Shown here in pieces: positions 16,449 through 24,965 of a DNA stretch of 64,000 nt. Position 1 is the stretch's first letter, and every line of letters starts with the position of its first letter. The stretch comes from Rhodovulum kholense (GTDB lineage Bacteria; Pseudomonadota; Alphaproteobacteria; Rhodobacterales; Rhodobacteraceae): the NCBI RefSeq assembly GCF_003053725.1, contig NZ_QAYC01000011.1:79563-143562 (forward strand), read 5' to 3'. Both the position numbers and the translations under genes were made by a program. The notes under the pieces were generated by a model. That model was given only the letters and a program-made list of their open reading frames with translations. It was not told the DNA's origin and did not search any database.

Positions 16449-16458
16449 CATACGTATG
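16449..16458. promoter_or_regulatory. CATACGTATG palindrome upstream of ccdA
   Basis: A perfect 10-bp palindrome 14 bases before the ccdA start codon. Position suits a site for the CcdA-CcdB autorepressor complex; binding is inferred. Confidence 0.45.
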
Positions 16459-16472
16459 AAGCGAGAGGATAG

Positions 16473-16694
16473 ATGGGGCGCGTCAAGGTGAATTTGACCA
16501 TCGATGCGGCGGTGTCCGAAGAGGCGCGGGCGCTGGGGCTGAACATGTCGCGGCTGGCCGAAGAGGCCATCGCCGCCGCCGCGCGCGCCGAGCGCAACCG
16601 GCACTGGCGCGAAGAGAACCGCGCCGCCATCGAGGCCTATGCGGACGAGGTCGGCACGGCCGGGCTGCCGCTGGCGCGCTACCGCAGCTTCTGA
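16473..16694 (+). CDS. ccdA: CcdA-family antitoxin
   Basis: A 73-residue protein with an N-terminal ribbon-helix-helix domain (VKVNLTIDAAVSEEARALGLN) and a C-terminal NRHWREENRAAIEAYADEV segment. This is the conserved CcdA tail that wraps CcdB. GAGAGGAT precedes the start. It lies 12 bases upstream of ccdB and right after the par locus, the usual place for an addiction module that kills plasmid-free daughters. Confidence 0.93.
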   Translation: MGRVKVNLTIDAAVSEEARALGLNMSRLAEEAIAAAARAERNRHWREENRAAIEAYADEVGTAGLPLARYRSF

Positions 16695-16706
16695 GCGGGG
16701 CAGGGG

Positions 16707-17000
16707 ATGGCGCAGTTCGATGTCTACCGCCTGGCGGGCGGCCTGCTTGTGGTCGATCTGCAGACCGATCTGATCGGGATCGAGGCGTCGCGCCTTGTGG
16801 CGCCCCTGCGCGAGGCGGGGCGCTATGCCGCCTTTCCGGGCCTGACGCCGCGCGTCGAGATCGCGGGCGCGGCCTATATCGTCCGGGTGCAGGAACTGGC
16901 CGCGGTTCCGGGGGCCGAGCTGCGCGACCGCGTCGGGTCGCTGGCCGAGGCGCGCGACGCGCTGAAGCGCGCGCTCGACATCCTGATCGACGGGGTCTGA
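16707..17000 (+). CDS. ccdB: CcdB-family gyrase-poison toxin
   Basis: A 97-residue protein with the CcdB plan: MAQFDVYRL at the N-terminus, VVDLQTDLI in the first strands, a central RVEIAGAAYIVRVQELAAV, and a C-terminal helix LKRALDILIDGV that in CcdB contacts gyrase. CcdB traps DNA gyrase on cut DNA once the labile CcdA is lost. It converges on the E2 gene (stop 17029). Length matches the family, so it looks intact. Confidence 0.92.
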   Translation: MAQFDVYRLAGGLLVVDLQTDLIGIEASRLVAPLREAGRYAAFPGLTPRVEIAGAAYIVRVQELAAVPGAELRDRVGSLAEARDALKRALDILIDGV

Positions 17001-17028
17001 CCGGCTCGGTCTGATCGGCCGGGGCCGC

Positions 17029-18264
17029 TCAGAGCAAAAGCGACATCGGGTCTTCGAGCCCCTTCCGGATTTCGGCCAGAAGCTGCGCCCCGAGCGCGCC
17101 GTCGACCGAGCGGTGATCGACCGACAGCGTCAGGCTCATCACCGGGGCCAGCACGATCTGATCGCCCCGCCCCATGGGGCGCCGTTCGGCCGCGCCCGCC
17201 GCGAGGATGCAGCTTTGCGGCGGATTGACGATGGCCGAGAAGCTGCGCACCCCGTACATGCCGAGATTCGAGACCGAGAAGCCGCCGCCCTGATACTCCT
17301 CGGGTTTCAGGCTGCCTGCGCGGGCGCGGGCGGCCAGGTCCTTCATCTCGGCCGAGAGCGTGCCGAGGCTCATCCGGTCGGCGCCGCGCAGGATCGGCGT
17401 CATCAGCCCGCCATCGGTGGCGACCGCGACCGCGATGTCGATGGTCGAAAGCTGCCAGAGCTCGTCGCCGCGCCAGATCACATTGGCCTCGGGCAGCCGG
17501 GCGAGCGCACGGGCCGCGGCCTTGACGATGAAGTCGTTGACCGAGATCCGCGCAGCGCCCTCGCGGCCATCGTTGACCTGCGTGCGCAGGGTCAGCAGCG
17601 CCTCGAGATCGGCCTCGGCTTCGAGGTAGAAATGCGGGATGGTCTGCTTGGCCTCGACGAGGCGGCGGGCGATGGTGCGGCGCATCTGCGAGACGGGCCG
17701 CGCCTCATAGGGGCCGAGGCCGGGCGGGATCGGGGCTGTTGCCGTTGTTGGTTCGGGCGCCGGTTCGGCCGTGGTTTCCTTCGGCGCACTGGCGATCAGC
17801 CGCTCGATATCGACCCGGACGATGCGGCCCTTCGGCCCCGAGCCCGACAGCCCGTCGAGTGTCAGCCCGGCCTGCGTCGCCAGCCGCCGGGCCAGCGGCG
17901 AGGCGCGGGGGCGGTCGGGCTCCGCCGCCGGACCCATGGCGGGGGCCATCGCGGCGGGCGCAGAAGCAGGAGCGGGGGCAGGGGCAGAAGCAGCGGCCTC
18001 GGGGGCTGGCGCGGGCAGGGTTTCGCCCTCGGCCAGCAGGACCGCGATCACCTGGCCGACATCGGCCCGGGTGCCCGCCTTGACGGCGAGGCGGCCGACG
18101 CGGCCCGGGGCCTCGGCCTCAAGCTCCATCGTGGCCTTGTCGGTCTCGACCTCGGCCAGAGGTTGGCCCTTCTCGACCCGGTCGCCGGGGCCGACCAGCC
18201 AGGCGGCGATGACGGCATCTTCCATCCCGGCCGAAAGCGCGGGCAACGTAAGCTCGGTGGCCAT
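17029..18264 (-). CDS. Dihydrolipoamide acyltransferase (E2) of a 2-oxoacid dehydrogenase complex
   Basis: A 411-residue E2. There is a single lipoyl domain at residues 1-78 with the lipoylated K43 in ETDKATME, and an Ala/Pro-rich linker. The peripheral subunit-binding domain is at about 118-155 (ASPLARRLATQAG, GPKGRIVR), and the catalytic domain ends in DHRSVDGALG with H384 and D388. It takes acyl groups from E1 and passes them to CoA. It lies 60 bases downstream of the fused E1 gene. No E3 is in the window, so E3 must be shared. The substrate (pyruvate, acetoin or a branched 2-oxoacid) is not settled. Confidence 0.92.
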   Translation of the reverse strand: MATELTLPALSAGMEDAVIAAWLVGPGDRVEKGQPLAEVETDKATMELEAEAPGRVGRLAVKAGTRADVGQVIAVLLAEGETLPAPAPEAAASAPAPAPASAPAAMAPAMGPAAEPDRPRASPLARRLATQAGLTLDGLSGSGPKGRIVRVDIERLIASAPKETTAEPAPEPTTATAPIPPGLGPYEARPVSQMRRTIARRLVEAKQTIPHFYLEAEADLEALLTLRTQVNDGREGAARISVNDFIVKAAARALARLPEANVIWRGDELWQLSTIDIAVAVATDGGLMTPILRGADRMSLGTLSAEMKDLAARARAGSLKPEEYQGGGFSVSNLGMYGVRSFSAIVNPPQSCILAAGAAERRPMGRGDQIVLAPVMSLTLSVDHRSVDGALGAQLLAEIRKGLEDPMSLLL

Positions 18265-18324
18265 GTCGGTCTCCTTGTCCGTGGGCTCAGGCTCTGTGGG
18301 TTCAGGCTCTGTGGGCGCGGGCGG

Positions 18325-20517
18325 TCATTCGGCGGCGAGCGGGCGGCCCTGATCGGCCATCGCCGCCCGGATCGCCTGGACGATATCGGCGGGGCGGGCA
18401 CAGGCCGCGGCCTCGAGCACCTTCGAGATCGAGGGAGAGGCCTCGCCGCCCGTCACCCGCTGCACCGGCTGGTCGAGCCAGTCGAAGACCCGGCGCTGCA
18501 GCTCGTCGGCCAGCATCCCGCCATAGGAGGTGCCGCGCGCGCCCTGCTCGACGATCAGCACGTTGTTGGTCTTGCGGATCGAGGCCTCGATGGTTTCCCA
18601 GTCGAGGCTGGCGCGGTCGAGGCTGCGCAGATCGATGATCTCGGCATCGACGCCGAGGTCTTCGACCACGGCACGGGTCTTCTCGACCATGGCCAGATAG
18701 GTCAGGATCGTCAGCCGGTTGCCGGGACGCACGACCTTGGCCTTGCCGAGCGGGATGCAGTAATCGAGATCGTCGACCGGCGCCGCGCCTTTCGAGGCGT
18801 AGAGATCGACATGTTCGATCACCAAGACCGGGTCGTCGCAGCGCAGCGCCGAATTCATCAGCCCGACATAGTCGAAGGGCGTCGAGGGCGCGACGATGCG
18901 CCAGCCCGGGGCGGTGGCGAAGATGCCCGCCGGGTCCATCGAATGCTGCGAGCCGTAGCCCGTGCCCATCGCGACCTTGGTGCGCAGCACCAGCGGCATC
19001 GGGCTGTCGCCGCCGAACATGTGCCGGGCCTTGCCGATCTGGTTGAAGACCTGATCGGCCGCGACCCACATGAAGTCGGGATACATGAACTCGATCACCG
19101 GGCGCACGCGGCCATCGGCGGCCATGCCGGCGGCCAGCCCGGTAAAGGCGTTCTCGGCGATGGGGGTGCCGAGGCAGCGGTCGGGGAAGTCTTGCGACAG
19201 CCCCCGCGTCGCGCCGTTGGTGCCGCCCTTCAGCCGGTGCACATCCTCGCCCAGCACGACGATGCGCTCGTCGGTGTCCATCCGCCGGTGCATGACATTG
19301 GCCACCGCGTCGATGAATTTGGCATTGGCATCGAGCGCGCCCGAGAAGCTGTCTTCTTCCTCGTAGCGGGCGCCGTCCATCTCGCTCAGATCGCCGCGCA
19401 GCCCGGCATCGCGGAAGCTTTCCTCGGGCCAGAGCGACGGGATGACCCGGGTCTTGCCCTCGACGGTCTCGGTCAGCTCGCCCGCGATCTCTTCCATCAT
19501 CGCCGCGCAGCGGGCCCGCAGCCCCGCCACCGCGTCCTCGCCGATGATCTGGCGGGTCTGCAACAGCCCGGCCAGCCCCTCGATCGGGTCGCGGGCGCGC
19601 CATTCGGCCTCTTCGGCCTTGTCGCGATAGCCGAAGGCCGAGCCGGGCAGGGGGCCGTTCTGGTGGAAATAGCGGTAAAGGTCGGCCTCGATCACCACCG
19701 GGCCCTCGCCCGCGCGCATGATCCGGTTGGCCTCATGCGAGGCGATCAGGACCGACAGCGCATCCATCCCGTCGACCTTGAAGGCGGGGATGCCGAAGGC
19801 GAGGCCCCGGGCCGAAAGCCGCGGCTCGGCGGTGGCCTCGCTGACATGGGTCGAGACGGCGTAGCGGTTGTTTTCTATGAAGAAACAGATCGGCAGTTTC
19901 CAGGCGGCGGCCAGGTTCATGGTTTCGAGAACCGACCCGATATTGACCGCGCCATCGCCGAAATAGGTGTAGACGACATCGCCGGTTCCGGCCTGCTGAT
20001 GCGCCCAAGCCGCGCCCGCGGCCATCGGCACGCCGCCGCCGACAATGGCATTGGTGCCGAGATTGCCGGCCTCGGCCCAGCGAAGATGCATCGAGCCGCC
20101 CCGGCCCCGGCAGAAGCCCTGCGACAGCCCCATGATCTCGGCCAGGGTCTTCTTCGACAGGTCGCGGATCTCGCCGTCGAACTCGGCCTCGGGGTCGATC
20201 CCCGCCTCGGCGACATAGGCTAGCGCCTTGGCCAGGAACTGGTGATGCGCCCGGTGCGAGCCGTTGACCTGGTCGGTCGGCCGCATCGCCAGCGCCGAGC
20301 CGACAGCGCCGCCTTCCTGCCCGATGGCGGAATGGGCGGGGCCGTGGACGAGGCCGCGTCCGGCGAGGTCCAGCACCTTCTCCTCGAAGGCGCGGATCAG
20401 GCAGAGCTGCGACAGCATGGTGCGCCCGGTCTCGGGGTCGAGCGCAGTGCGGTCGGCCTCGGTCGCGCGGATCTCGCGCCAGGGGGCCAGCGGGGTGAGG
20501 TCGGTGAAATCGGGCAT
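18325..20517 (-). CDS. Fused alpha-beta E1 subunit of a thiamine-diphosphate 2-oxoacid (or acetoin-type) dehydrogenase
   Basis: A 730-residue protein joining two normally separate subunits. The alpha part (about 1-345) has the thiamine-diphosphate motif beginning GDG at 187-189 and ending NN at 216-217. The beta part (about 385-730) starts at FIDAVANVMHRRM and has VVLGEDV, then PIAENAFTGLAAGMA and the MGTGYGSQHS loop. E1 decarboxylates the substrate and acylates E2. It sits in one operon with E2 downstream and two SDRs upstream. Fused E1s occur in some proteobacteria and in Bacteroidetes, but two-gene forms are the norm. An acetoin or diol route is plausible given the SDRs; this is inference. 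Confidence 0.9.
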   Translation of the reverse strand: MPDFTDLTPLAPWREIRATEADRTALDPETGRTMLSQLCLIRAFEEKVLDLAGRGLVHGPAHSAIGQEGGAVGSALAMRPTDQVNGSHRAHHQFLAKALAYVAEAGIDPEAEFDGEIRDLSKKTLAEIMGLSQGFCRGRGGSMHLRWAEAGNLGTNAIVGGGVPMAAGAAWAHQQAGTGDVVYTYFGDGAVNIGSVLETMNLAAAWKLPICFFIENNRYAVSTHVSEATAEPRLSARGLAFGIPAFKVDGMDALSVLIASHEANRIMRAGEGPVVIEADLYRYFHQNGPLPGSAFGYRDKAEEAEWRARDPIEGLAGLLQTRQIIGEDAVAGLRARCAAMMEEIAGELTETVEGKTRVIPSLWPEESFRDAGLRGDLSEMDGARYEEEDSFSGALDANAKFIDAVANVMHRRMDTDERIVVLGEDVHRLKGGTNGATRGLSQDFPDRCLGTPIAENAFTGLAAGMAADGRVRPVIEFMYPDFMWVAADQVFNQIGKARHMFGGDSPMPLVLRTKVAMGTGYGSQHSMDPAGIFATAPGWRIVAPSTPFDYVGLMNSALRCDDPVLVIEHVDLYASKGAAPVDDLDYCIPLGKAKVVRPGNRLTILTYLAMVEKTRAVVEDLGVDAEIIDLRSLDRASLDWETIEASIRKTNNVLIVEQGARGTSYGGMLADELQRRVFDWLDQPVQRVTGGEASPSISKVLEAAACARPADIVQAIRAAMADQGRPLAAE

Positions 20518-20540
20518 GAGGGGGCTCCGGGAAATTGGGG

Positions 20541-21281
20541 TCAGGCGGCGAGGAAGCCGCCATCGACGGGCAGCACGGTGCCGGTGATGAAGCTTGCGCG
20601 GTCCGAGGCGAGGAAGAGGATGGGGGCGACCAGTTCGGCCTGCGTCCCGATCCGGCCCAGCATGGCGCGGGTCAGGAACCAGTCGGCGCCGCCGGGGCGG
20701 GCGAGCTGGGCATTGGCCATCTCGCTGTCCATGATGCCGGGGGCGACGGCGTTGACGCGGACCCCGTGCGGGGCCAGATCGCGCGCCATGGCCTGGGTCA
20801 GCGAGCGGATCGCGCCCTTCGAGGTCACGTAACCGGCGGTCGAGCCGCCCGCGACGAAGCCCGCGACGGAAGACAGCTGCACCACATTGCCGCGCCGGGC
20901 GATCAGGGCCGGGGTCAGGGCGCGCGCGACGTTGAAGGCGCCGCCCAGATTGACGGCGATGACCCGGTCCCAGACCTCGGCCTGCGCGGGGTCGTCGAAG
21001 GTGGCGCGGCCCGCGACGCCCGCATTGCTGACCAGAACGTCGAGCCCGTCAAGCGTTGCCGCCAGCGCCTCGACGGCCGCGCGGTCGGTGACATCGAGCG
21101 GGATTGCGCGGGCCGTCAGCCCACGGGCGCTGAGCGCCTCGGCGGTGGCGGCCAGCGTTGCCGGTTCGATATCGGCCAGAAGCGTTTCGGCCCCGGCTTG
21201 GGCGAAGCCTTCGGCGATGGCGGCGCCAAGGCCCCGGCCCGCGCCGGTGACAAGCACCCTTTTTCCCTGGAAATCGGTCAT
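20541..21281 (-). CDS. Short-chain dehydrogenase/reductase (SDR) A
   Basis: A 246-residue classical SDR. The cofactor site VTGAGRGLGAAI is near residue 10, with NAGVAG near 82. The catalytic S-Y-K set follows (SSVAGF, then GYVTSKGA), with PGIMDSE and the C-terminal ITGTVLPVDGGFLA. LLADIE after strand 2 ends in an acidic residue, which favours NAD(H). ATG 21281 is preferred, with GGAGAG upstream. It lies between the second SDR and the fused E1 gene in one operon. It probably oxidises a hydroxyl to the keto group that E1 uses. Confidence 0.9.
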   Translation of the reverse strand: MTDFQGKRVLVTGAGRGLGAAIAEGFAQAGAETLLADIEPATLAATAEALSARGLTARAIPLDVTDRAAVEALAATLDGLDVLVSNAGVAGRATFDDPAQAEVWDRVIAVNLGGAFNVARALTPALIARRGNVVQLSSVAGFVAGGSTAGYVTSKGAIRSLTQAMARDLAPHGVRVNAVAPGIMDSEMANAQLARPGGADWFLTRAMLGRIGTQAELVAPILFLASDRASFITGTVLPVDGGFLAA

Positions 21282-21291
21282 GGGTCTCTCC

Positions 21292-22068
21292 TCAGGCCAT
21301 GTGCAGGCCGCCATTGACCTGCAGCGTCTCGCCGGTGATGAACCCGGCCGCGTCGGAACAGAGAAAGGCGATGGCGGCGGCCACTTCCCCGGGCTGGCCG
21401 AGCCGCTTCAGGGGCGTGTTGGCCAGCGTCGCCTCGGCCCGGGTCTTCATGTAATCGCCGATCATCGGGGTCTCGATGATGCCGGGCGCGATGCCGTTCA
21501 CGCGGGTCGTGGGCCCCAGCTCGTGGGCGAGGCTGCGGGTCAGCGACACCATCGCGCCCTTCGAGGCGGCGTAATGCGCATTGGTCAGCGCGCCGCGATA
21601 GGCTGCCATCGACGAGAGCGTGACGATGGAAGAGCCATCGCGCAGATGCGGCACCGCGCGGCGCAGCAGGTAGAACACCCCGTCGAGATTGATCGACAGC
21701 GTCCGGCGCCAGGCGGCATCGGTCATGTCCGCGAAGGGTTCGGCCAGGTAGATGCCGGCCGATGGCACGATGTGGTCGATGCCGCCGAACGCGGCCACGG
21801 CCTCGTCGACCAGCGCCTGGGCGGCATCGGGATCGGCGGCGTCGATCTGCTGGCAGATCCGCGCGCCCGGTCCGGGCAGGGTGGCGGCGAAGGCCTCGAG
21901 CGGCGCGAGATCGCGATCGGCCAGAAGAAGATGCGCGCCGCCTGCGGCGAAGATCCGGGCGACCTCGCGGCCGATGCCGCCATTGGCGCCGGTCAGGATC
22001 AGCGACCGTCCGGTGAAATCGAATGAGGTGGTTGCGCGCGCCCGGGGCGTGCGGTGGCGGTCGGGCAT
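21292..22068 (-). CDS. Short-chain dehydrogenase/reductase (SDR) B
   Basis: A 258-residue classical SDR and first gene of the E1/E2 operon. It has LTGANGGIGREV (about 25-36), LLADRD after strand 2 (NAD preference), the SSMAAY serine, HYAASKGAM with Tyr and Lys, and ITGETLQVNGGLHM at the end. The NAG triplet of SDRs is altered to SAG (VPSAGIY). AGGGAGGAT precedes ATG 22068. It is divergent from the FadR-type regulator with a TGGTC-palindrome in between. Two SDRs before E1/E2 suggest two sequential oxidations or two stereo-forms of one substrate. Confidence 0.9.
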   Translation of the reverse strand: MPDRHRTPRARATTSFDFTGRSLILTGANGGIGREVARIFAAGGAHLLLADRDLAPLEAFAATLPGPGARICQQIDAADPDAAQALVDEAVAAFGGIDHIVPSAGIYLAEPFADMTDAAWRRTLSINLDGVFYLLRRAVPHLRDGSSIVTLSSMAAYRGALTNAHYAASKGAMVSLTRSLAHELGPTTRVNGIAPGIIETPMIGDYMKTRAEATLANTPLKRLGQPGEVAAAIAFLCSDAAGFITGETLQVNGGLHMA

Positions 22069-22093
22069 CGCCGATCCTCCCTGATGGCTGCCG

Positions 22094-22127
22094 TTGGTCG
22101 GGACAGTTGCATAAATTGGTCGGACCA
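22094..22127. promoter_or_regulatory. FadR-type operator candidate between SDR B and the GntR gene
   Basis: TGGTCGGACCA at 22117-22127 is a perfect 5-1-5 palindrome of the TGGT-N-ACCA kind used by FadR-subfamily regulators. A partial copy, TGGTCGGGAC, lies at 22095-22104, about two helical turns away. Both sit in the divergent promoter region. Confidence 0.6.
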
Positions 22128-22261
22128 GTCAACATGGCTCCTGCGTCCTTTTGCGGGAAGACCGGCGGGAGACTGTATCTTCATCCAATGCAACAAGGGT
22201 GTTAGGCTTGGCCGATCCGGTCTGACCGGTTGGCACGGCACAGCGAAGGAAGGACGGTGGC

Positions 22262-22966
22262 ATGGGCAGGGACCTGCCGGACGATATCGCGGCACGGCTG
22301 GGCCAGAGGCTTGCGGGCGGCGAATTCGGGGCCGGGGAACGGCTGCCGAGCGAACGCGCGCTGGCGGCCGAATACGGGGTGTCGCGGGCGGTGGTGCGCG
22401 AGGCGCTGTCGCATCTGAAATCCGACGGGCTGGTCGAGGCCCGGGCGGGGTCGGGCGTCTTCGTCACCGGGAATCGCGAGGCGCGGGCGTTCCGGATGGC
22501 CGGGGTCGATCTCGATGGCACCGAGGCGCTGGCGCAGGTGATGGAACTGCTCGAGGCGGTCGAGGTGGCGGCGACGCGCTCGGCCGCGCTGCACCGGGAC
22601 GCGGCGGATCTGAAGGCGATCCGGCGGGCGCTGATCGGGATGGAATATGCCATCGCCAGCGACGAGCTGGGCGACGAGGAGGATTTCGCCTTTCATCAGG
22701 CCATCGTCGAGGCCACCCATAACCCGCATTTCGTGTCGCTCTGCAAGCATCTGGAATTCGGCGCGCGCGACGTGATCCGGAAGGCCCGCGCCAATACCCG
22801 CGCCAACCTGTCGGATCTGCTGGACGCGGTGCAGGCCGAGCATCAGGCGATCTACCGCGCCATTGCCGAGGGCGATCCGGACGCCGCCGCCGCCGCCGCC
22901 GCGCGCCATCTGCGCAATGCGGCCGAACGGACCCAGCTTTACCGGCACCGGGAGCGCGGCGCATGA
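22262..22966 (+). CDS. FadR-subfamily GntR regulator of the E1/E2-SDR operon
   Basis: A 234-residue regulator: winged helix at about 8-72 (LAGGEFGAGERLPSERALAA, EYGVSRAVVREALSHL), then an FCD domain with EDFAFHQAIVEATHNP and HQAIYRAIAEGDPDAA, the residues that usually hold a metal and an acid ligand. It is divergent from SDR B; its likely operator lies between them. Its stop overlaps the GFA gene start (ATGA). The first cue is probably the substrate or an intermediate of the 2-oxoacid route. Confidence 0.9.
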   Translation: MGRDLPDDIAARLGQRLAGGEFGAGERLPSERALAAEYGVSRAVVREALSHLKSDGLVEARAGSGVFVTGNREARAFRMAGVDLDGTEALAQVMELLEAVEVAATRSAALHRDAADLKAIRRALIGMEYAIASDELGDEEDFAFHQAIVEATHNPHFVSLCKHLEFGARDVIRKARANTRANLSDLLDAVQAEHQAIYRAIAEGDPDAAAAAAARHLRNAAERTQLYRHRERGA

Positions 22967-23373
22967 GCGGGGTGCATGAGGGCGGCTGCCTCTGCGGCGC
23001 GGTGCGGTTCCGCGTCACCGGCGACTTCGAGCATTTCTTCCTGTGCCATTGCGCGCGCTGCCGCCATGACAGCGGCTCGGCCTTCGCGGCGACGCTGTTC
23101 TCGGGGGCGGCGCGGCTCGACTGGCTGGCCGGGCGGGAACAGGTGCGGACCTTCCGGCTGGAGGGTACCCGCCATGGGCGGGCCTTTTGCGGGCGCTGCG
23201 GCTCGGCTTTGCCGCTGGAGACCGAGGGCGCGGGGCTGGCGGTGCCGGCCGGATGCCTTGACGGCCATCCGGGGATCGCGCCCGGGGCGCATATCTGCTG
23301 GGCCGATCGCGCGGTCTGGGAGGATGCGCTGGAGCACGCCCCCCGGCTTGCGGGGCTGCCGGGCGCGGAGTGA
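22963..23373 (+). CDS. GFA/CENP-V-family zinc protein
   Basis: A 136-residue protein with the GFA zinc-site cysteines: GGCLCGAVRF at residues 7-16, CHCARCR at about 29-35 and FCGRCGS at about 72-78. The family includes glutathione-dependent formaldehyde-activating enzyme, but most members have no proven activity. It overlaps the regulator gene by four bases and so shares its transcript. A role in handling a reactive aldehyde from the adjacent cassettes is possible but not shown. Confidence 0.85.
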   Translation: MSGVHEGGCLCGAVRFRVTGDFEHFFLCHCARCRHDSGSAFAATLFSGAARLDWLAGREQVRTFRLEGTRHGRAFCGRCGSALPLETEGAGLAVPAGCLDGHPGIAPGAHICWADRAVWEDALEHAPRLAGLPGAE

Positions 23374-23385
23374 GCTCCGGAAGGG

Positions 23386-23417
23386 GGCGCCGCCCTCCCT
23401 GTCGGAAGGACGGCGCC
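23386..23417. terminator. Hairpin between convergent GFA and aldehyde dehydrogenase genes
   Basis: Arms GGCGCCG (23386-23392) and CGGCGCC (23411-23417), 18-base loop, lie between the two convergent gene ends. There is no T-run; it could act in both directions. Confidence 0.45.
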
Positions 23418-23497
23418 GGGGGACGGGCCGGGGCGCGGAAAGCCCGGTCGGGCCGGGAGGGAGCGCCGCGCCGCTTTGGCCCGTTTGCCGGCCGCGA

Positions 23498-24928
23498 TCA
23501 GATCGCGGCGGTGACGGTCATGGTCGAGAGATAGGCCTCGATCCCCTCGATCCCGCCTTCCGAGCCGTAGCCCGAATCGAGCACGCCGCCGAACGGGGTT
23601 TCGGGCAGGGCGAGGGCGAAATGGTTGATGCCCAGCATTCCCGATTTCAGCCGGTCCTGCACCGCTTGCGAAACCTCCATCGAGCGGGTGAAGAGATAGG
23701 CGCCCAGCCCCACCGGCAGCCGGTTGGCCTCGGCCAGCGATGCCTCAAGGCCCTCGCTGCGGATCACCAGCGCGATCGGGCCGAAGGGTTCCTCGGTCAT
23801 CGCCAGCATCTCGGGGGTCATGCCCGAGACCACGGTGGGGGCGAAGAAATTGCCGATATTGCCGACGCGCGCGCCGCCGGTTTCGACCTTCGCGCCCTTG
23901 GCTTCGGCATCGGCGACCATCTCGGCCACCTGGGTCAGCTGGGCCTTCTGGGTCAGCGGCCCCATCTGGGTGCCCTCTTCCAGCCCGTCGCCCAGTTTGA
24001 GCGCGGCCGCGCCCTCGGCCAGACGGGCAACGAAGGCGTCATGCACCGCATCGTCGACGATGAAGCGGGTGGGCGAGACGCAGACCTGGCCCGCGTTGCG
24101 GTATTTCCACTGCACCGCCATCGGCACCAGCCGGTCGAGATCGGCATCGGCCGCGACGATGACGGGACCATGGCCGCCGAGCTCCATCGTCACCTTCTTG
24201 AGGTGCTGGCCCGCCTGGGCCGCGACGATGCGGCCGACCCGGGTCGAGCCGGTCAGCGAGACCTTGCGGATTTCGGGGGCCGCGATCAGCGCGTCGGAAA
24301 TCTCGGAGGTCTTGCCCCAGACGACCGAGATCGTGGCCGGGGGCAGGCCCGCATCGAGCAGCGCCTGGCCGATCATCCAGGCGCTGCCGGGGGTTTCCGA
24401 GGCCGGCTTGATCACCACCGAACAGCCCGCACCAAGCGCCGGGGCGACCTTCTGCATGGTGTTCCAGGCCGGGAAGTTCCAGGGCGTGAAGCAGGCCACC
24501 GGCCCGGCGGGCTTCTTCAGCACGCTGATGTGGATCGAGGGCGCGCGCGAGGGCACGATCCGGCCATAGACGCGGCGGCCCTCTTCGGCGAACCAGTCCA
24601 GAAGATCGGCCGAGCCCAGCCATTCGCCCCGGGCCTCGGCCAGCGGCTTGCCCTGTTCGAGCGTCATCACACGGGCGGCCCGGTCGGCGCGCTCGCGCAT
24701 CAGGTCGGCGGCGCGGCGCATCACCTTCGAGCGGTCGTAGGGCGACAGCGTCGACCAGTCGGCAAAGCCCTTCAGCGACAGGCGCGCGGCCTCTTCGGCC
24801 TCGGCCCGGCCCGCGCGCGGGATCGTCGCGAGGTCCTGCCCGTTGGCGGGGTTCGACACGGTCATCGTGCCTTCGCTGGCGGTGGCGCGGGCCTCGCCGC
24901 CGAGGATGAGGGTCAGGTCGGGATACAT
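23498..24928 (-). CDS. NAD(P)-dependent aldehyde dehydrogenase (succinate-semialdehyde dehydrogenase-like)
   Basis: A 476-residue aldehyde dehydrogenase with all core residues: N151 in FTPWNFPAW, K174 in VVIKPASETP, the general base E249 in TMELGGH, and the nucleophile C283 in NAGQVCVSP. It belongs to the GabD/semialdehyde branch. ATG 24928 is preferred over 24940 because GGAG sits before it. It is the last gene of the LIV-transporter operon, 37 bases after the GMC gene, and would oxidise the aldehyde made by that oxidase to an acid. The exact substrate is unknown. Confidence 0.92.
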   Translation of the reverse strand: MYPDLTLILGGEARATASEGTMTVSNPANGQDLATIPRAGRAEAEEAARLSLKGFADWSTLSPYDRSKVMRRAADLMRERADRAARVMTLEQGKPLAEARGEWLGSADLLDWFAEEGRRVYGRIVPSRAPSIHISVLKKPAGPVACFTPWNFPAWNTMQKVAPALGAGCSVVIKPASETPGSAWMIGQALLDAGLPPATISVVWGKTSEISDALIAAPEIRKVSLTGSTRVGRIVAAQAGQHLKKVTMELGGHGPVIVAADADLDRLVPMAVQWKYRNAGQVCVSPTRFIVDDAVHDAFVARLAEGAAALKLGDGLEEGTQMGPLTQKAQLTQVAEMVADAEAKGAKVETGGARVGNIGNFFAPTVVSGMTPEMLAMTEEPFGPIALVIRSEGLEASLAEANRLPVGLGAYLFTRSMEVSQAVQDRLKSGMLGINHFALALPETPFGGVLDSGYGSEGGIEGIEAYLSTMTVTAAI

Positions 24929-24965
24929 ATGGGTCTCCATCCGGTTTCGGGGGCTGTTTCGGGGC

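Noticed and set aside
17113..20223. 1036-codon plus-strand frame opposite E1/E2
   Set aside because: Antisense to the fused E1 and E2 genes, no ribosome site, composition typical of a shadow frame.
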